NCBI GenBank assembly: GCA_034336665.1
Contig: CM067565.1
Location: 83,888,858-83,952,857 of the forward strand
Reading direction: 5' to 3'
Length of the DNA: 64,000 nucleotides
Source: Luscinia megarhynchos
Lineage: Eukaryota > Chordata > Aves > Passeriformes > Turdidae
Below the pieces are notes generated by a model. That model saw only the letters and a program-made list of their open reading frames with translations. It had not been told where the DNA came from and searched no databases. The position numbers and the translations under genes are program-made. Below, one piece after another: positions 24,346-36,189 of this stretch. Position 1 is the first letter of the stretch, and each line of letters opens with the position of its first letter.

Positions 24346-25323
24346 TATACCTCTGTATTACTTACAGGCTTGATAAAATTTATTCATATTTGGTTTATGC
24401 AATTAAAATAACAAACACCACTGGTTTGTTTCTCTGATTGCTGTTTGAAAATACTGTCATGGTAAACACAACCTAAAACTTGAGGCTTCTTTTTTTTTAC
24501 CTTTCCTGTGGAAAAAAGAAACAACTTAGATTTTGAGAAGAAAAATGTTTTCATTTCTCCCTCATTCTGTTGTTGGAATACCTGGTAGGGAGTGGACAGG
24601 AAATGGTGAGTATACAGTGTTATATAGGTCCAGAAAAGCCAAAGAGCTGAAGAAGCTGGCACTGTTCGACTCAGGGGTAACAGAATAAACAGATGGAAAG
24701 GTATCCTGGAAAAGCCTGTAATGAAGCCTCTTCTTGTGTCACAGCATGAGCAAGGGCAATCTTAATGCAGTTCCAGACATGCCTGGTAAGTAGTCTTTGT
24801 CTGGAGGAATCCCCTGGGTGACTCAGGATTGTCCCAGAGCCTGTGCTGTGGTAAAGGCAAGGTCATACAGGATGTGTGAGAGTTTAAATAGCTGTAGGCA
24901 CAACCTACAGGGGCAAGGAAAACTGTAGAAAGGACAGTCTTGCAAATCAGGGACACACATCCTCTGGTGTGCTTCCACCAGCCAGTGGCTGCATCCTCAT
25001 GGAGAAATCACAGGAGGGCACATCAGAAGCTGGGGTGAAGGGATAACCATACAACTCCTTACTTAACAGGCTCAAGCTACAGAACAGCATCTTTCTGCCT
25101 GTAATCTTCAGCATATGCAGCAGGGTTTTGTCTGCATCTGCACACCAGGCTGGGCAGCCTAAAGCTTCCTGCTTCTGGCAGAGGCATATCTTTATGTCAC
25201 CCAAGGAAAGGCTGTTGCCTCTCTATTCAAAATGCCAGACCTCATAGGTTTCACAGCTGTAGCCCTGCCCCAGTCTTGTTCAGTTCCAGGGTGTACCAGG
25301 AAACTGTGAGGGAGTTCCATTCA
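24346..25323. other. Intergenic stretch, nothing recognised
   Basis: No coding exon or known repeat was seen on either strand between the SLC4A1AP poly(A) site and the decayed coding remnant that follows. Confidence 0.6.
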
Positions 25324-26260
25324 TCAGCAGCAGGCCTGGCAGGTTTCAGACAGGGAAAATAATAATGTGCCATTTATGCTCATGAGAAGCACTAGGGCAA
25401 AGAGCCCATGTAAGCACACCTCTATTGTTACCCTTCTAAAGTAGTGGTCAGTGTATCTTTTCATCAGGGGCTGCTTTATAGTACAGACAATTGGCATTGA
25501 CCTGCTGCCAGAAAACACATCTATGGGGATAAGGGCCTGGACAGTTTGGTCCTGGCTAAACCATGAGCTCCCCATCTGTTTGTTCCTTTCCATTGCAGCT
25601 CCCCATCTGAATCTGGTGGTGAACCCTGCTTTCATTAGGCCATCCATCTTTTGCTTCATTGTGTAACATGAACACCCCAAGTTCATCCCTGCTGGATGGT
25701 TCCAGTAATTTTCATGGTGACTTTTGATAAAACCAAGGGAAAAGCACTCATTAGATTTGAAAGTTGTGGTCCTCCCATTGATGATCACTTTGCCAGCCCA
25801 GAAGCAGTTTCTCACTTGAACCTCAACAGCCATGTAATGCTAACACGTTTGCACATTCTCCTTTTGGGACAGGTATTATGTCATTCATCAAATCTCTTTT
25901 TCCTCCAAAAAGAGCTGTAAACCAGTACATGGACATGGGAGTAGAGGTCACCATATTACACAGAAAGGGATCGACACAGCAATGAAATTTCACCTTTTCA
26001 TCAATTTCTTTCTCATCCACTGTGTGACACCATAATCACCATAATCCCATCTCTGTATGATCTACAGGCCTCCCTCCAAATTTTTACATCTTGCTGGCAA
26101 ATAGTAACTCAGCTCTTCCTGCAAGTCAAAGATCTCCTGATGGTCTGTGTACATGTCAAGATTTTTTTTTCTTCCTTAAGCACCACACTGTGCAGCCTAT
26201 AATAATCCTTTAGTGGAAGAGGGCCTATGTAACTCTGATTTTAAGCAGCATTATAAAAAC
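25324..26260 (-). pseudogene. Decayed protein-coding remnant, family unknown
   Basis: Read leftward, successive frames look like coding sequence. They give, in order, a block with PLKDYYRLHSVVLKEE (about 26240-26180), a block with DHQEIFDLQEELSYYLPARC (about 26150-26080) and DYGDYGVT after an in-frame TAG, a block with CCVDPFLCNMVTSTPMSMYW (26020-25830) and a 169-residue open block from 25833 to the TGA at 25324. The last block includes RNCFWAGKVIING, HHENYWNHPAG, GCSCYTMKQKMDG and, near its end, a hydrophobic segment (CLHGLFALVLLMS) that could be a membrane anchor. The frame changes at a run of nine A, at about 26020 and at about 25833. Codon use is ordinary and Cys residues are frequent. 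I do not recognise the family. It could be a dead gene, a retrocopy or a virus-derived insert. No poly(A) tail is visible after the stop. Confidence 0.5.
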
Positions 26261-26533
26261 AGAGGAAATAACTTTTGCAACTTTTGATACCCACAACTTA
26301 GGGAAGATTGCTTAGTTTCATGACTAAAAGATGTGAAAGAGTCTATGAAAATGAAAACTCTGCTTACACATCAGTTTAACACCCTGGGTAATTAACTGCA
26401 GACATGTTTTTTCTTTCACAAGCTGCCTGACAATGGAGCAGCCATCGTAGCCTCTGGCATTAGAGAAGCATAGCCCTGAAACTTGTGTCATTAAGCAGCT
26501 GACTAAAGTCCACGTGTCCCCTAAAGCTCCCAT
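26261..26533 (-). other. Possible upstream continuation of the decayed coding remnant
   Basis: A minus-strand frame of about 69 codons (26533-26324) contains CFSNARGYDGCSIVRQL and ends before a TAG-containing stretch. Its composition is like the remnant to its left, but no family match supports it and chance is possible. Confidence 0.25.
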
Positions 26534-29500
26534 TCTCCTTCAATTTTCCTTTGCACTCCTTCATCCCATGGGGCATCTGGCACTCGCTCCATGGCAGAAA
26601 TGTAATTTGGGCCATGTGCGGTTTCCTGCATGTCCCATCTCGAGAGGAGAGCCCTGCCCTGCTCGTGAGGGTTTGATCCCAGACATGGAGTGCTGCTGCT
26701 GGCTGTGTTACAGGCCTGTTTGTGGCACAGACTGCACTTCCAGCCTCTACCTTGGAGCTGCTTTTCCACATAAAATCAGAGGCAAACAATCTGGGTTGCC
26801 CAGGCCCATGCAGCAGTCTGCAGCTGGGGCATCTCCTCGTGGCTGTGTTAAGTGCCTGGTCACGCAGCAAGCAGAGCTGGCAATAATATTTACAGCTGTG
26901 GGTGTGATTATAGGGTGTATGGCAAATCTCACAGACATTTCTCACCCCAAATGCTTTTCCTGACCTCCCTAGCCCCACCATGATGTTCACTGCCTCAGAG
27001 GAGGAAAGGGCCCCTGGGATATCTAGAACTGTTCCTTGGCCTAAGAACCTCCCAGCATTTTTTTTCCATTCAGATAGGAGGACATGAGTGCATTAACATG
27101 CAGCAGGTCCTCAGACAGGGAGATCCCACTCAGCATGACTCTCCTATGAAGAGAACACTCTGGTTTTTCATGGAGCTCTCATGCTCTGCTCAACAGTTCT
27201 GCGTCACTCCAACCCCTCACTGCTACAAGTGCTCTGAGATCTCCAGCAAAACAGAAAGCACCATCACTGGTGGGTTTTAACCATGCAGCACTAACTTTTC
27301 TCTAACAGAACAGAGATAGGCTGTGAGGTCCTGTGTACCCCACTCCCAACAGCTTTTACTGCCAGAGTAGTGGGCAGAAAGCCTGGTCACACCTCAGTTC
27401 TCTCTGATTTTGCACAAGCATAATGACTCAGTCTGAAACTTTTTTCAGAATTCCTGTTGCTTAAGGTAACAGTGGAAGCTGTGGGAAAGATCTGAGCAAC
27501 ACCACCAGGACTAGACATTTGGAATAAGTCATCAGAAACATGCTCCATCCCATCTCAAGTGCTTTGTGAGCTTCATGCATCACTACCTCATTCAAATTAC
27601 CAAACCTCTTCTTTTCCATGTGCTGGCTCACCCATAAACCTCTGGAATGACCACTCCCACTGCTGTGTTTGCTCTGTGGAAGCCATGGATTGGGCTGATG
27701 TCTCCTCTGCCATCCTCTTCACATTTGAAGGTGGAGGTGGGGACAGGCTTTCAGATACTCACCCTGGGGACTTGTGAGGGCAGCTGCTTCCACCATAAGC
27801 AGTCTGAGGAGAGTCTTGGCTGTGTGCTGGGTTTTCTGCCTCATGTTTGCTGCATTGACCAATGGATAATGAAACTTGCAGCAAAGGCTGTAAAGTTCCC
27901 CTTACCAAGGGCAAGTAGAGCTCATCCCAGCACCCACCAATCTGTGTGTGACACCTCCACACCAGCACATCAGTTTGCAAGGTCATCTTTTTCCAGATGA
28001 CTTGGTGGCTTTGGCCCAGCACTGCTGCATTTTCTCTCCATTTCTTCCAAAAGCACAGATTAGAGCAAACAGCCTCCAGATGGAGCCCACGATGCACAGA
28101 CCTCACCACACCTGAGGAGGAATCCTGGCTGTACCTGAGGTTATGGTCCCTGAAGGATGCTTCCTCTCACTAACCTAAGGAAAACTGAGGCTACATGTAG
28201 CACTCCACCCTTTGGAACAGAAATAAGCATTCAAAAGGTTCTTCAAAGCACTCCAAGGAGCACAACACCTATGTGGTTACCTACTTGTCAAACAGTGTTT
28301 ACAGCATTAAATAGCTGCAGCACACAGAGAGATGTCATTCCTGGGCAGCCCATCCTGTAGCAGCTCGCAGGCCTTGCTCCAGCATTCCCCAGGTGATTGT
28401 TTAAAGCTGCTGTCTCCTGCACAGAGGGCATGAGTAGCTCGTATTTTCTTTGGAACATGTGTTTACCTCATTATCATACTTACTTTCCACTGCTACAAAA
28501 CTTCCAGTTCTGTACTCACCTAATATATACTCTCAAATTTATGAGGCATCAATGCCCTAAGGCCCTTGAGCACCTAATGTTTGGGCAGCTGGCTGCAGTT
28601 CTGTGCATAAAGAATATATATTTTTGATACCTATGTAGCATCACATTCTACTGTTCTGAGGTACAGAATACACTCAGCATAGTTGTAGACTTGATGAGGG
28701 GGGACATTTTAGGGTTTATTTTCTTACATTCTGAAAATTAAATGCTGCTCTCAGTTTCATTTTCAGTGAAGTGAATGTGAGGTAAGACATTAAAAATGTT
28801 TTTTAAGTCAAAAAAATATCTATATATCAGCCTAATTTGCCTAATTATGCTTTTAAATTGTGGAAGTGTTTTGTTGATTGTGCAGCTGTGTGGATGTATA
28901 TGCAGGTGTATGCACACTTTCAACCATGAATATATTACTTTGTTCCTCTGCTTTGACCTGTTAAACCACTTGAAACTCAAGTTTGTTCTTTGGCTGGATG
29001 CAGTCTGCTGAAACTGCAGTCTTGGGGCGTTTTGAGCAGCCTGCCTGTTTATGCTGAGTACCTGTTTCTAATCCAGTTTCTTGTAACACCCAGAAATGAG
29101 GTATATATGCTAAAAACAGCATATGATATGAATCCACCTGCAGGTGACTGCTCAGGGGAAGTCTAATGGTGATTAGGCTCATGGAACAGCAGATCAAAAC
29201 TCATCTGTGCTGACCCAAGTGATGGATGCATGTTAGAAGGCTCAGCAGCTCCACCAGACCCAGGGCAAAGAGCTTCTCTTGCTGAATGGATCATGTTTAC
29301 ACCCCTGTGTACAGAGATATTCTTCCTGAAGCCTTGACAGTATGGCCAATAGGCAGTGTGTGCAGTGCTTTGGTTTAAATGGACTCTGACAGAAATTGAT
29401 GTTCCTGTGAATCAAAAATCTTCATATATAAGGAAAGGTTTAAGGGCTGGCATGTGTAATACAGGCAGAGCAGAGCTTGCTCCAAAAAGGCAGTTCCTAA

Positions 29501-32500
29501 AGGGAAAGATTTATCCAGTGGTTTTTTTGAGTTTGGCAAATGATCATCTTCTTTTCACACAGAAGCCAGGGACTAGCAGACACCTCTTGAAGCCATCCCT
29601 TGACAATAGATTTCCTGATTTAATTTGATCTTGTATCTTTTTTCGCACCAGACTGTTTTGCTGCTGCTGCTGCTTCTCTGTTCCCCTGTTGCTTTTGCTG
29701 TATATTGAAGTCAGTTCAAGCTTCATTGTTTCCCATGGGACAGGACTTGTTGTGCTGAGCCTCTTCCTTTATTCATCTTCATTCTCGAGCCCAGCTCTAC
29801 TTACCCATATGGCAAAATGCCCCCTTCATACTTTTGTCCTGCTCCTGAGTTGCACAAGGGGTTCTGCTGGGAGTTGAATTTAACCAGAAACCAGCCTGAA
29901 CCATGATTTTTCCCATCCATCAAGCAGAAACTAAATCTGAATTTGTATTTCAAAGATTTGAGATAAGCCTCTGATCCCAGTGGAACCTGAATCAATTTTT
30001 TTGGTTTGTTTTATTTTAGGAAAGTAGACTTGGGGAGGACACACACCTGTCTCCTAGCTGCTCCTTTTCCTTGGATCTGTCACACTTTTCTTTTTGGGGG
30101 GTCCCTCCAGCACAGAACAAAGTGGGCAGTGTCTGTGGCTGAGCCAGGTTTGGCTCCACGCTGTGCCCTACCTCTCCCAGGAAGGGCTGGCCCATGCCAT
30201 GGCAGCTGTCCTGGGCAGGAGCTGTGTCTGCCATTTGGGCAGAGCTGGGCAGGCTGCTGGGTTCTCAGCCAGCAGCACAAAGTGGCACAACACCAAACAG
30301 CCACTGCCAAATTTCTTCTCCCTCATCAGAGAGGAGTCAGGGAAGAGCTGGGATTTGCTCATGAATTTCTTTGGGCAGGAAATGGCAGAGTTGTCAGCTT
30401 GTGATGGGGTGGGATGACACTCCTTTGCAAAAAGCAGGAGGATTATTTATCTGAAATCTCATAACTCACTCATTCATGCCCCAATTCCCCAACCACAAAT
30501 AATAACCCCACTCCCATTACACCTCTTCAAACAGCAATTCAAGCTGCTCCACGACAGCAAGGCAGTAACATCCTAATTGCTCTTACATGTGAGGGTAACT
30601 ATAATGGGCTCTGTGGTGGAAAGATGATTTATTTTGCAGTTGAAAGCACAGCTGTAAGTACACAGACCTTCTCTGTGCTTTCTCCTGACACAGCTCCCTT
30701 GGCTTCTCAGGTGTCTCGCCACAAGACAGATGAAACCGTTTTCTCCCTCCAAATTAGCAGATTTGCCTGAGAGCTGTCATCTGCCCTTGCAAAGCAGTCA
30801 GACCAGGAGACATGCTGTGAAGCACTGATGCTCTGCACGTTCTCCTCGACTGCTCAAAGCACACAGACAAGTATTAAGCACTTTAGGCTCTGGCCCAAGC
30901 AGGATCAGCCCCTGACCCACTCCCAACTCCTGACTTCCCTAAGGCATTTACCTCTTGTGCCCAACACACCCAGCAGTGGAGTGTGGCTGGTTTTACAGAA
31001 ATGCAGCTGGACTCGGAGTGTGAGCTCTCTGAAAGACACTGGCAGTACCTGTGGGGCCTTTGTGAAGAGCTCTGTTAGCCAGGTGCAACCAAGTGTCCCC
31101 TCCCCCTGGAGATGGGGCTGGTGTTTGCAGTGGGAGGGAGAGAGGGGAGGATCTCTCATGTAGAAAAGGGCAGAATTTGAGCTATGTTTGAAATTACTAT
31201 TAAAAAGCTTTTTATATACTTTGGTGGGCCACTAAGCGCAAATGGGCAGGAGATACAATTTTATTATGCCAAAAAAATTATGCTGGTTAGCTGTTGTGGC
31301 ACTGGAGTAACTAAAATCCTCTTGGAATAGGCCCTGGTTGTTCCCCAAAGACAAATGTGAAGATGAGCTCTTCTTAGAGTAATAGTGAGAGGTAACAGCT
31401 CTGACTGTATGGTTGCTTTCATGTTATGAAGTGAGAAAAGCATGAATGAAAAAACCTCTACCATCCATGAGGGAGAAAATTGGCTGGGAGGTCCACAGGT
31501 ACAGCTAGATTAATCTCCATTTACCTCTGTCAGAAATAGACTCCGTGCCTGTGAGCACTGGCCATGTATTTGTCTCTAATCATCCTTTCACAGGCTAGGT
31601 CACACCAGCTGTGCTGTGTTTGGGGACAGAACAGCTCTGAAATCCTCAGCAGCTTTCCCAGCAAGAAGATGGTTTCACAACCCACCAGCTTCATCATTTC
31701 TGCCTCTGTGCTGGGACATAGTTTGGCCTCCTTCTTCTTATGGCTCTAAGCCCAAGACATATGCAGCTATGCCCAAGCAAGGCCTGTGTCCAGCAGGATT
31801 TGATGACAGCTCATCTCCAGTCCTATAGTGAGCAAGGGAGGCAGAATATCTACAAACAATACTGAGTATCTAAAAACAACATTGCTATCTTGTTTTAAAA
31901 TTTTATAAAATCTCCAGCAAATTGGATTTCATTTTTGTATCCTGCCCCCTCTTTATCTAGAAATTGCCAAAATGTGTCATGCATGACAGTAGGGTTAACC
32001 CAAACCAGTTGAACTCTCTCAATAATGGCTCATCTTTGTTTCTAATAGCTGCAAAGACCTGCTTAATGTTCTGTTGTGCTTTTTAACAAGCATCCAGTGT
32101 CAATGGGACTTCATTAAAGAGGGCTTGTTTTACTGTAGTTCTTGCTCCAATTCCTATTTTGTAATAATCATGCTTAAAGAGGAAAGAAATGTCATGTCCT
32201 AAGCCATGAGGGGGGCATGTGTCTAAATAACACAAAGGAACTGGAGCTGTGCAACAGCAGGAGAAGGAAGAAAATGCCAGATCCTCCTCACAGCCACATG
32301 GAGTTCACTAGAAATAGGAATGGCTGCACTGGGACAGAGCAGGACTCCACTTGCTTGTTATCTCTCAGATACACAACCAGGTTGGGCTCTCTTCCCAGGG
32401 ATTAATCATCACTCCAGAGGGGTTTTCAGGCTGAATTATTCTAATTCAAATACAGGTATATACATACACATACACATGCACATTCACATACAGAGTTGTA

Positions 32501-35500
32501 AAATATATGAAGATACATATATGCATGTATATGGCACATTCCCTCTTCAAATTCTCTATGGAAAAGTGTGACTTAACCTGTAGCACTGTTGAAAAGTGCA
32601 CCCATGAAAAGGTGTGAGATCTGTTCTAGAACCATAATTTAAAGTCAAACCAGAGAAATCATGCTACAGAAGAGATTCCCTGGCCAGGTGACCAATTAAG
32701 CAGCTGGATCTTTCTTCTCTGAGACTGAGCAAATGTTTGAGCAATGGATAAGGATGGGTGCTGTTGGAAGGAACCTGATGATGACCTTTCTTCTGTATGG
32801 AATGATAGTGTGAAATGAACACTGTGCATGAGGGAGTGAACAGGCTGCTGTCTCTTAAGCTCTGGTTTGAATTCTTCCTTTGGACTCTATTACTTTTTGC
32901 ACAGAAACTTAGTTTATTTCTACATTCTGCTTCAGCCTAAAGCAATTTATAAGTCTTGTTCTTCCCCTTGTGAGTGGGTGGGAAGCTTTTATTTCAGAAT
33001 CCTTCAAATAACCAGATTCAATTTCACCCTCATAAATTTGATCTCCTACACACATCCCCTTACTAAATAAGCAAATATTTTTCCTAAAACCAGTTTGGCT
33101 TATTCCTAGGTTAACCTTTTGTCAACAAAACATGAAGATATTATCATGATTGGAAAAACTTCTCTCAGGCCTATAAACTGTCAAAGAAAAAGGGGAGAGA
33201 GGAGGAAGGCAAGGCTGGGGCTTAGAAACCTCATTTTGGAAATGTCAATTGGGCAACCAAACAGCATGAATCATAAAAACAGTGAAAGAGGCAAAGAGAC
33301 AATGTGTGAACAGTTATTGCAGAGAAAGAGCTGGTAAATCATTGCATATTTAACAATTAGGCTGGGAAGTGATATTTCACTTAGTGCTGTGGCACAGCCA
33401 GGCCTTTTCCAAGCAGCAGGCTGGGTTCAGCTGGCACAGCCTGCCCCAGGCCAGCCACAGCAGGGGGATGGCACTGGGGTGCCTGCAGGGCCCTCAGCTC
33501 CTGCACCACCATGCCACCTTTGCCAGGGAGTCCACCAGGGATGCATCAGGTCCCTCCTGCAATCCAAGTGTGGCTGCCAGCCTGGCAGGGAAATTTCATG
33601 TGCCACAGGTGAGGAAGAAGCTTCTCCCAGGTGCCTGTCACCTTCCTTTGCCAGCAAAATTAAAGCTAATGGATGTCTGCTCTGCAGTCTCCCAACAGGA
33701 ATTATCCTGGTCAGGAGTGCAAGCCCTGCTGCCTCCTCCAGAAGTGTTCTGGAGGACCTCCAGGCCCCTTCTACCTCTGCTGATCCCCAGAGCACACAGG
33801 TTTGACCCATGCAGTGCCAGGATTCCCCAGATCAGCCAAGGGCACAAGCTGGTCTCTGTTTTCCTTTCCTTGTGCATGCCCAGGTGAAGGGTGTGAAGGG
33901 TGAAGTGAGGAGAGTGGTTGGACACAACCTGTTCAAACAAGCTGCTTCATAAACCTAAATAAAGGTTTTTCCAGAAGCTGATAAATGTTCTTCTCCATGA
34001 CTTTGGCAGTTTTAATGTAATTGAGAGGAAAGGCTTGGGGAAGAACAGCAGAAATGGTTCAGTAAACTCCAGAGTGGCATAATTCCTGCTTGGGGAGGTT
34101 TGCAAGTCATCATACAGGACCTCAGAAGAAGCAGGAAGGGATGACCCATCTCAGTGACCTCTCTTGGATGTGCTATCCCAGCTCACTCAAAGCCCTCTCA
34201 TCACAGCAGCATGGATTGGCAAGTATGTGCTGCTGGGGAACCAGGAAGGGCCTGCCACCAAAAAAGTCCCTTTTCAAGGGATTGAGAGGCAGTTGCACAC
34301 TGACAGATTTTTCCTAATCAACCTGACATCAACCTTTTGGATCAACCAGCAGCTGCTTTTTTTTTGCCTTAGACAAGCTGCATCCAAAGCAGTCCCTGTG
34401 CATCAGCACCACCAGTTACATCATCAAAATGGCACAGGAGGGTGGGTGGAAGAACCAAGTGGTGAGTGTGCAATGCTGCACTAGAAGGTTAAATGTCACA
34501 AAAAGCACACTCAGGAGTGGGTGCAGGGCAGACAGTGCCCATTACCAGCTGTGTCAGTGAAGTGACAGAGGTCTGTCTCTGTTTTGGTGCCCATGTTCCT
34601 GCTTGCCATGCTGGGTGTCTCCCTGCCACCACAGAATGTAGAGAGGAGGGGGACATGAAAACACAGTCCCTACCAGATTTAGGGAAATGCTGAAGCTGTA
34701 AATCAAGATCTTCAATGCATTTCATCTCCTTCCCTTTCAGTACTCAGCAAGAAAATAAATGCATACCCAGGAAATAAGGAACAGATGCTCAGGCACATCT
34801 TGGGACACATAAATTAACGTGGAAGCAAGCAGGGCAGGCGAGTAGCAATAAAGGCAAATGAGACCACACAGGCACCACCAGCATGAGACTGGATCTCCAG
34901 ATAGTGCCAACACCCAAAAGGTCCACAGCAAAGTGAACTCTTCCATTTTTTGTGGTTTCAGTCCAAGGCCAGGACGTTGACTATGAGAACCTGATGCTTT
35001 GATGACTGGATGGGTAGTGATGTTCCCCAGGAACAAACCAGCACTGAGGGAAATTAAGTAAAAATAAAGTGAATGCCATGGTTCCCTCCTTTTGGGGCAA
35101 ATTCCCTCTTCCCACAGCAAGTAACCTGTAGCTGCTCTTGGGTTGGAGTGTGGCCAGCACCATCATATCCCACCTTGTATGCAGAAAGGGTGTTTTTTCC
35201 ACTTCTGATTCTATTGAAGTTGGGACTTTTTTCTCTTGTCCCCAGTGCTCCATAAGCCCTTACTCAGCATTGTCCCAGAGCATCAGCCTGCAGTGCTGTG
35301 CAGAACACAGTCCTGCAGTGCCCACAGAAAGGAGCACACCCTTGATGAACTCCTCAAAGGAGAACAGCAGTGCTTAGGTCCCACAGAGTCTTGAATGGCA
35401 GAGCAGAGTTTGAGCACCTGGAACATCTCAGGGCATGTGCTTACCATGCTCCACCTTGCTCTCCAGGTTTCTGCCTTGAAAACACTAGACCAGCACATAG

Positions 35501-35987
35501 TCTGTGCTTTACTCAAAGCTCTGCTGAGCCTTCCCTGAATAAACTGAAGGCATCCCATGGTGTTTGTACTTAGCCCAGGTATAAGTGAACCTCAGCTGTG
35601 AGTGCCTGTTCATTCCTTTGCATTCCCCAGGTCTGACTGCATGCACTGGACTGTGAATGCAGGAAGGTTATGGTTTGTACTGCACTTTGTGCATTTGCTG
35701 AGCACTGTTGGATGCCTGGGAGCTGCAGGGGCTGCAGGCTGGCAAGGACTGTGCTGTGTCAGAGCACAGAGAGATGGCTGCCCTGCCTTAAGGACACCTG
35801 AGGGGTTACCACTGTCAGGAAATGGGAAACAGTGACACAAACACAGCAGTACCTGCCCAGCACTTCTGCTGGAAGGGCAGCTCTGCTCATCACAGCACCC
35901 CTTCCCTCCAGCCACAATACATATTGCTCCTCCTTTGTCCTTCATTTACCTCCCTTGGACCTTGCTTTTTTCAAGTCTTAATGACAT
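26534..35987. other. Intergenic stretch with only simple repeats
   Basis: About 9.4 kb without a coding exon I can defend. It contains a short GCT run near 29660-29676 and an AT/CA-type alternating stretch at 32452-32540. Open frames up to about 170 codons occur in GC-rich parts (for example 33369-33887) but lack splice sites, conserved motifs or Kozak context. Confidence 0.55.
32452..32540. repeat. Imperfect alternating purine-pyrimidine stretch (TACA/CATA type)
   Basis: The run of TATACATACACATACACATG followed by further ATACATATATGCATGTATAT steps is a degenerate dinucleotide/tetranucleotide microsatellite. Confidence 0.7.
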
Positions 35988-36189
35988 TCTCCTCTCCTCT
36001 CCTCTCCTCTCCTCTCCTCTCCTCTCCTCTCCTCTCCTCTCCTCTCCTCTCCTCTCCTCTCCTCTCCTCTCCTCTCCTCTCCTCTCCTCTCCTCTCCTCT
36101 CCTCTCCTCTCCTCTCTCCCTCTCCTCTCCTCTCCTCTCCCTCCTCTCCTCTCCTCTCCTCTCCTCTCCTCTCCTCTCCTCTCCTCTCC
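35988..36189. repeat. Pentanucleotide microsatellite (CCTCT)n, about 40 copies
   Basis: About 200 bp of TCTCC/CCTCT repeats on the plus strand, nearly pure from 35988 to 36114. It is interrupted near 36115-36121 and again near 36139-36142 and then continues to 36189. The minus strand is pure purine (AGGAG units). The unit length of five keeps all frames open, which explains the Leu/Ser/Pro and Arg/Gly/Glu reading frames here. Confidence 0.97.

Noticed and set aside
26460..26990. Overlapping open frames on both strands near 26.5-27.0 kb
   Set aside because: Long on both strands at once, no conserved motif; only a short left part could belong to the decayed remnant.
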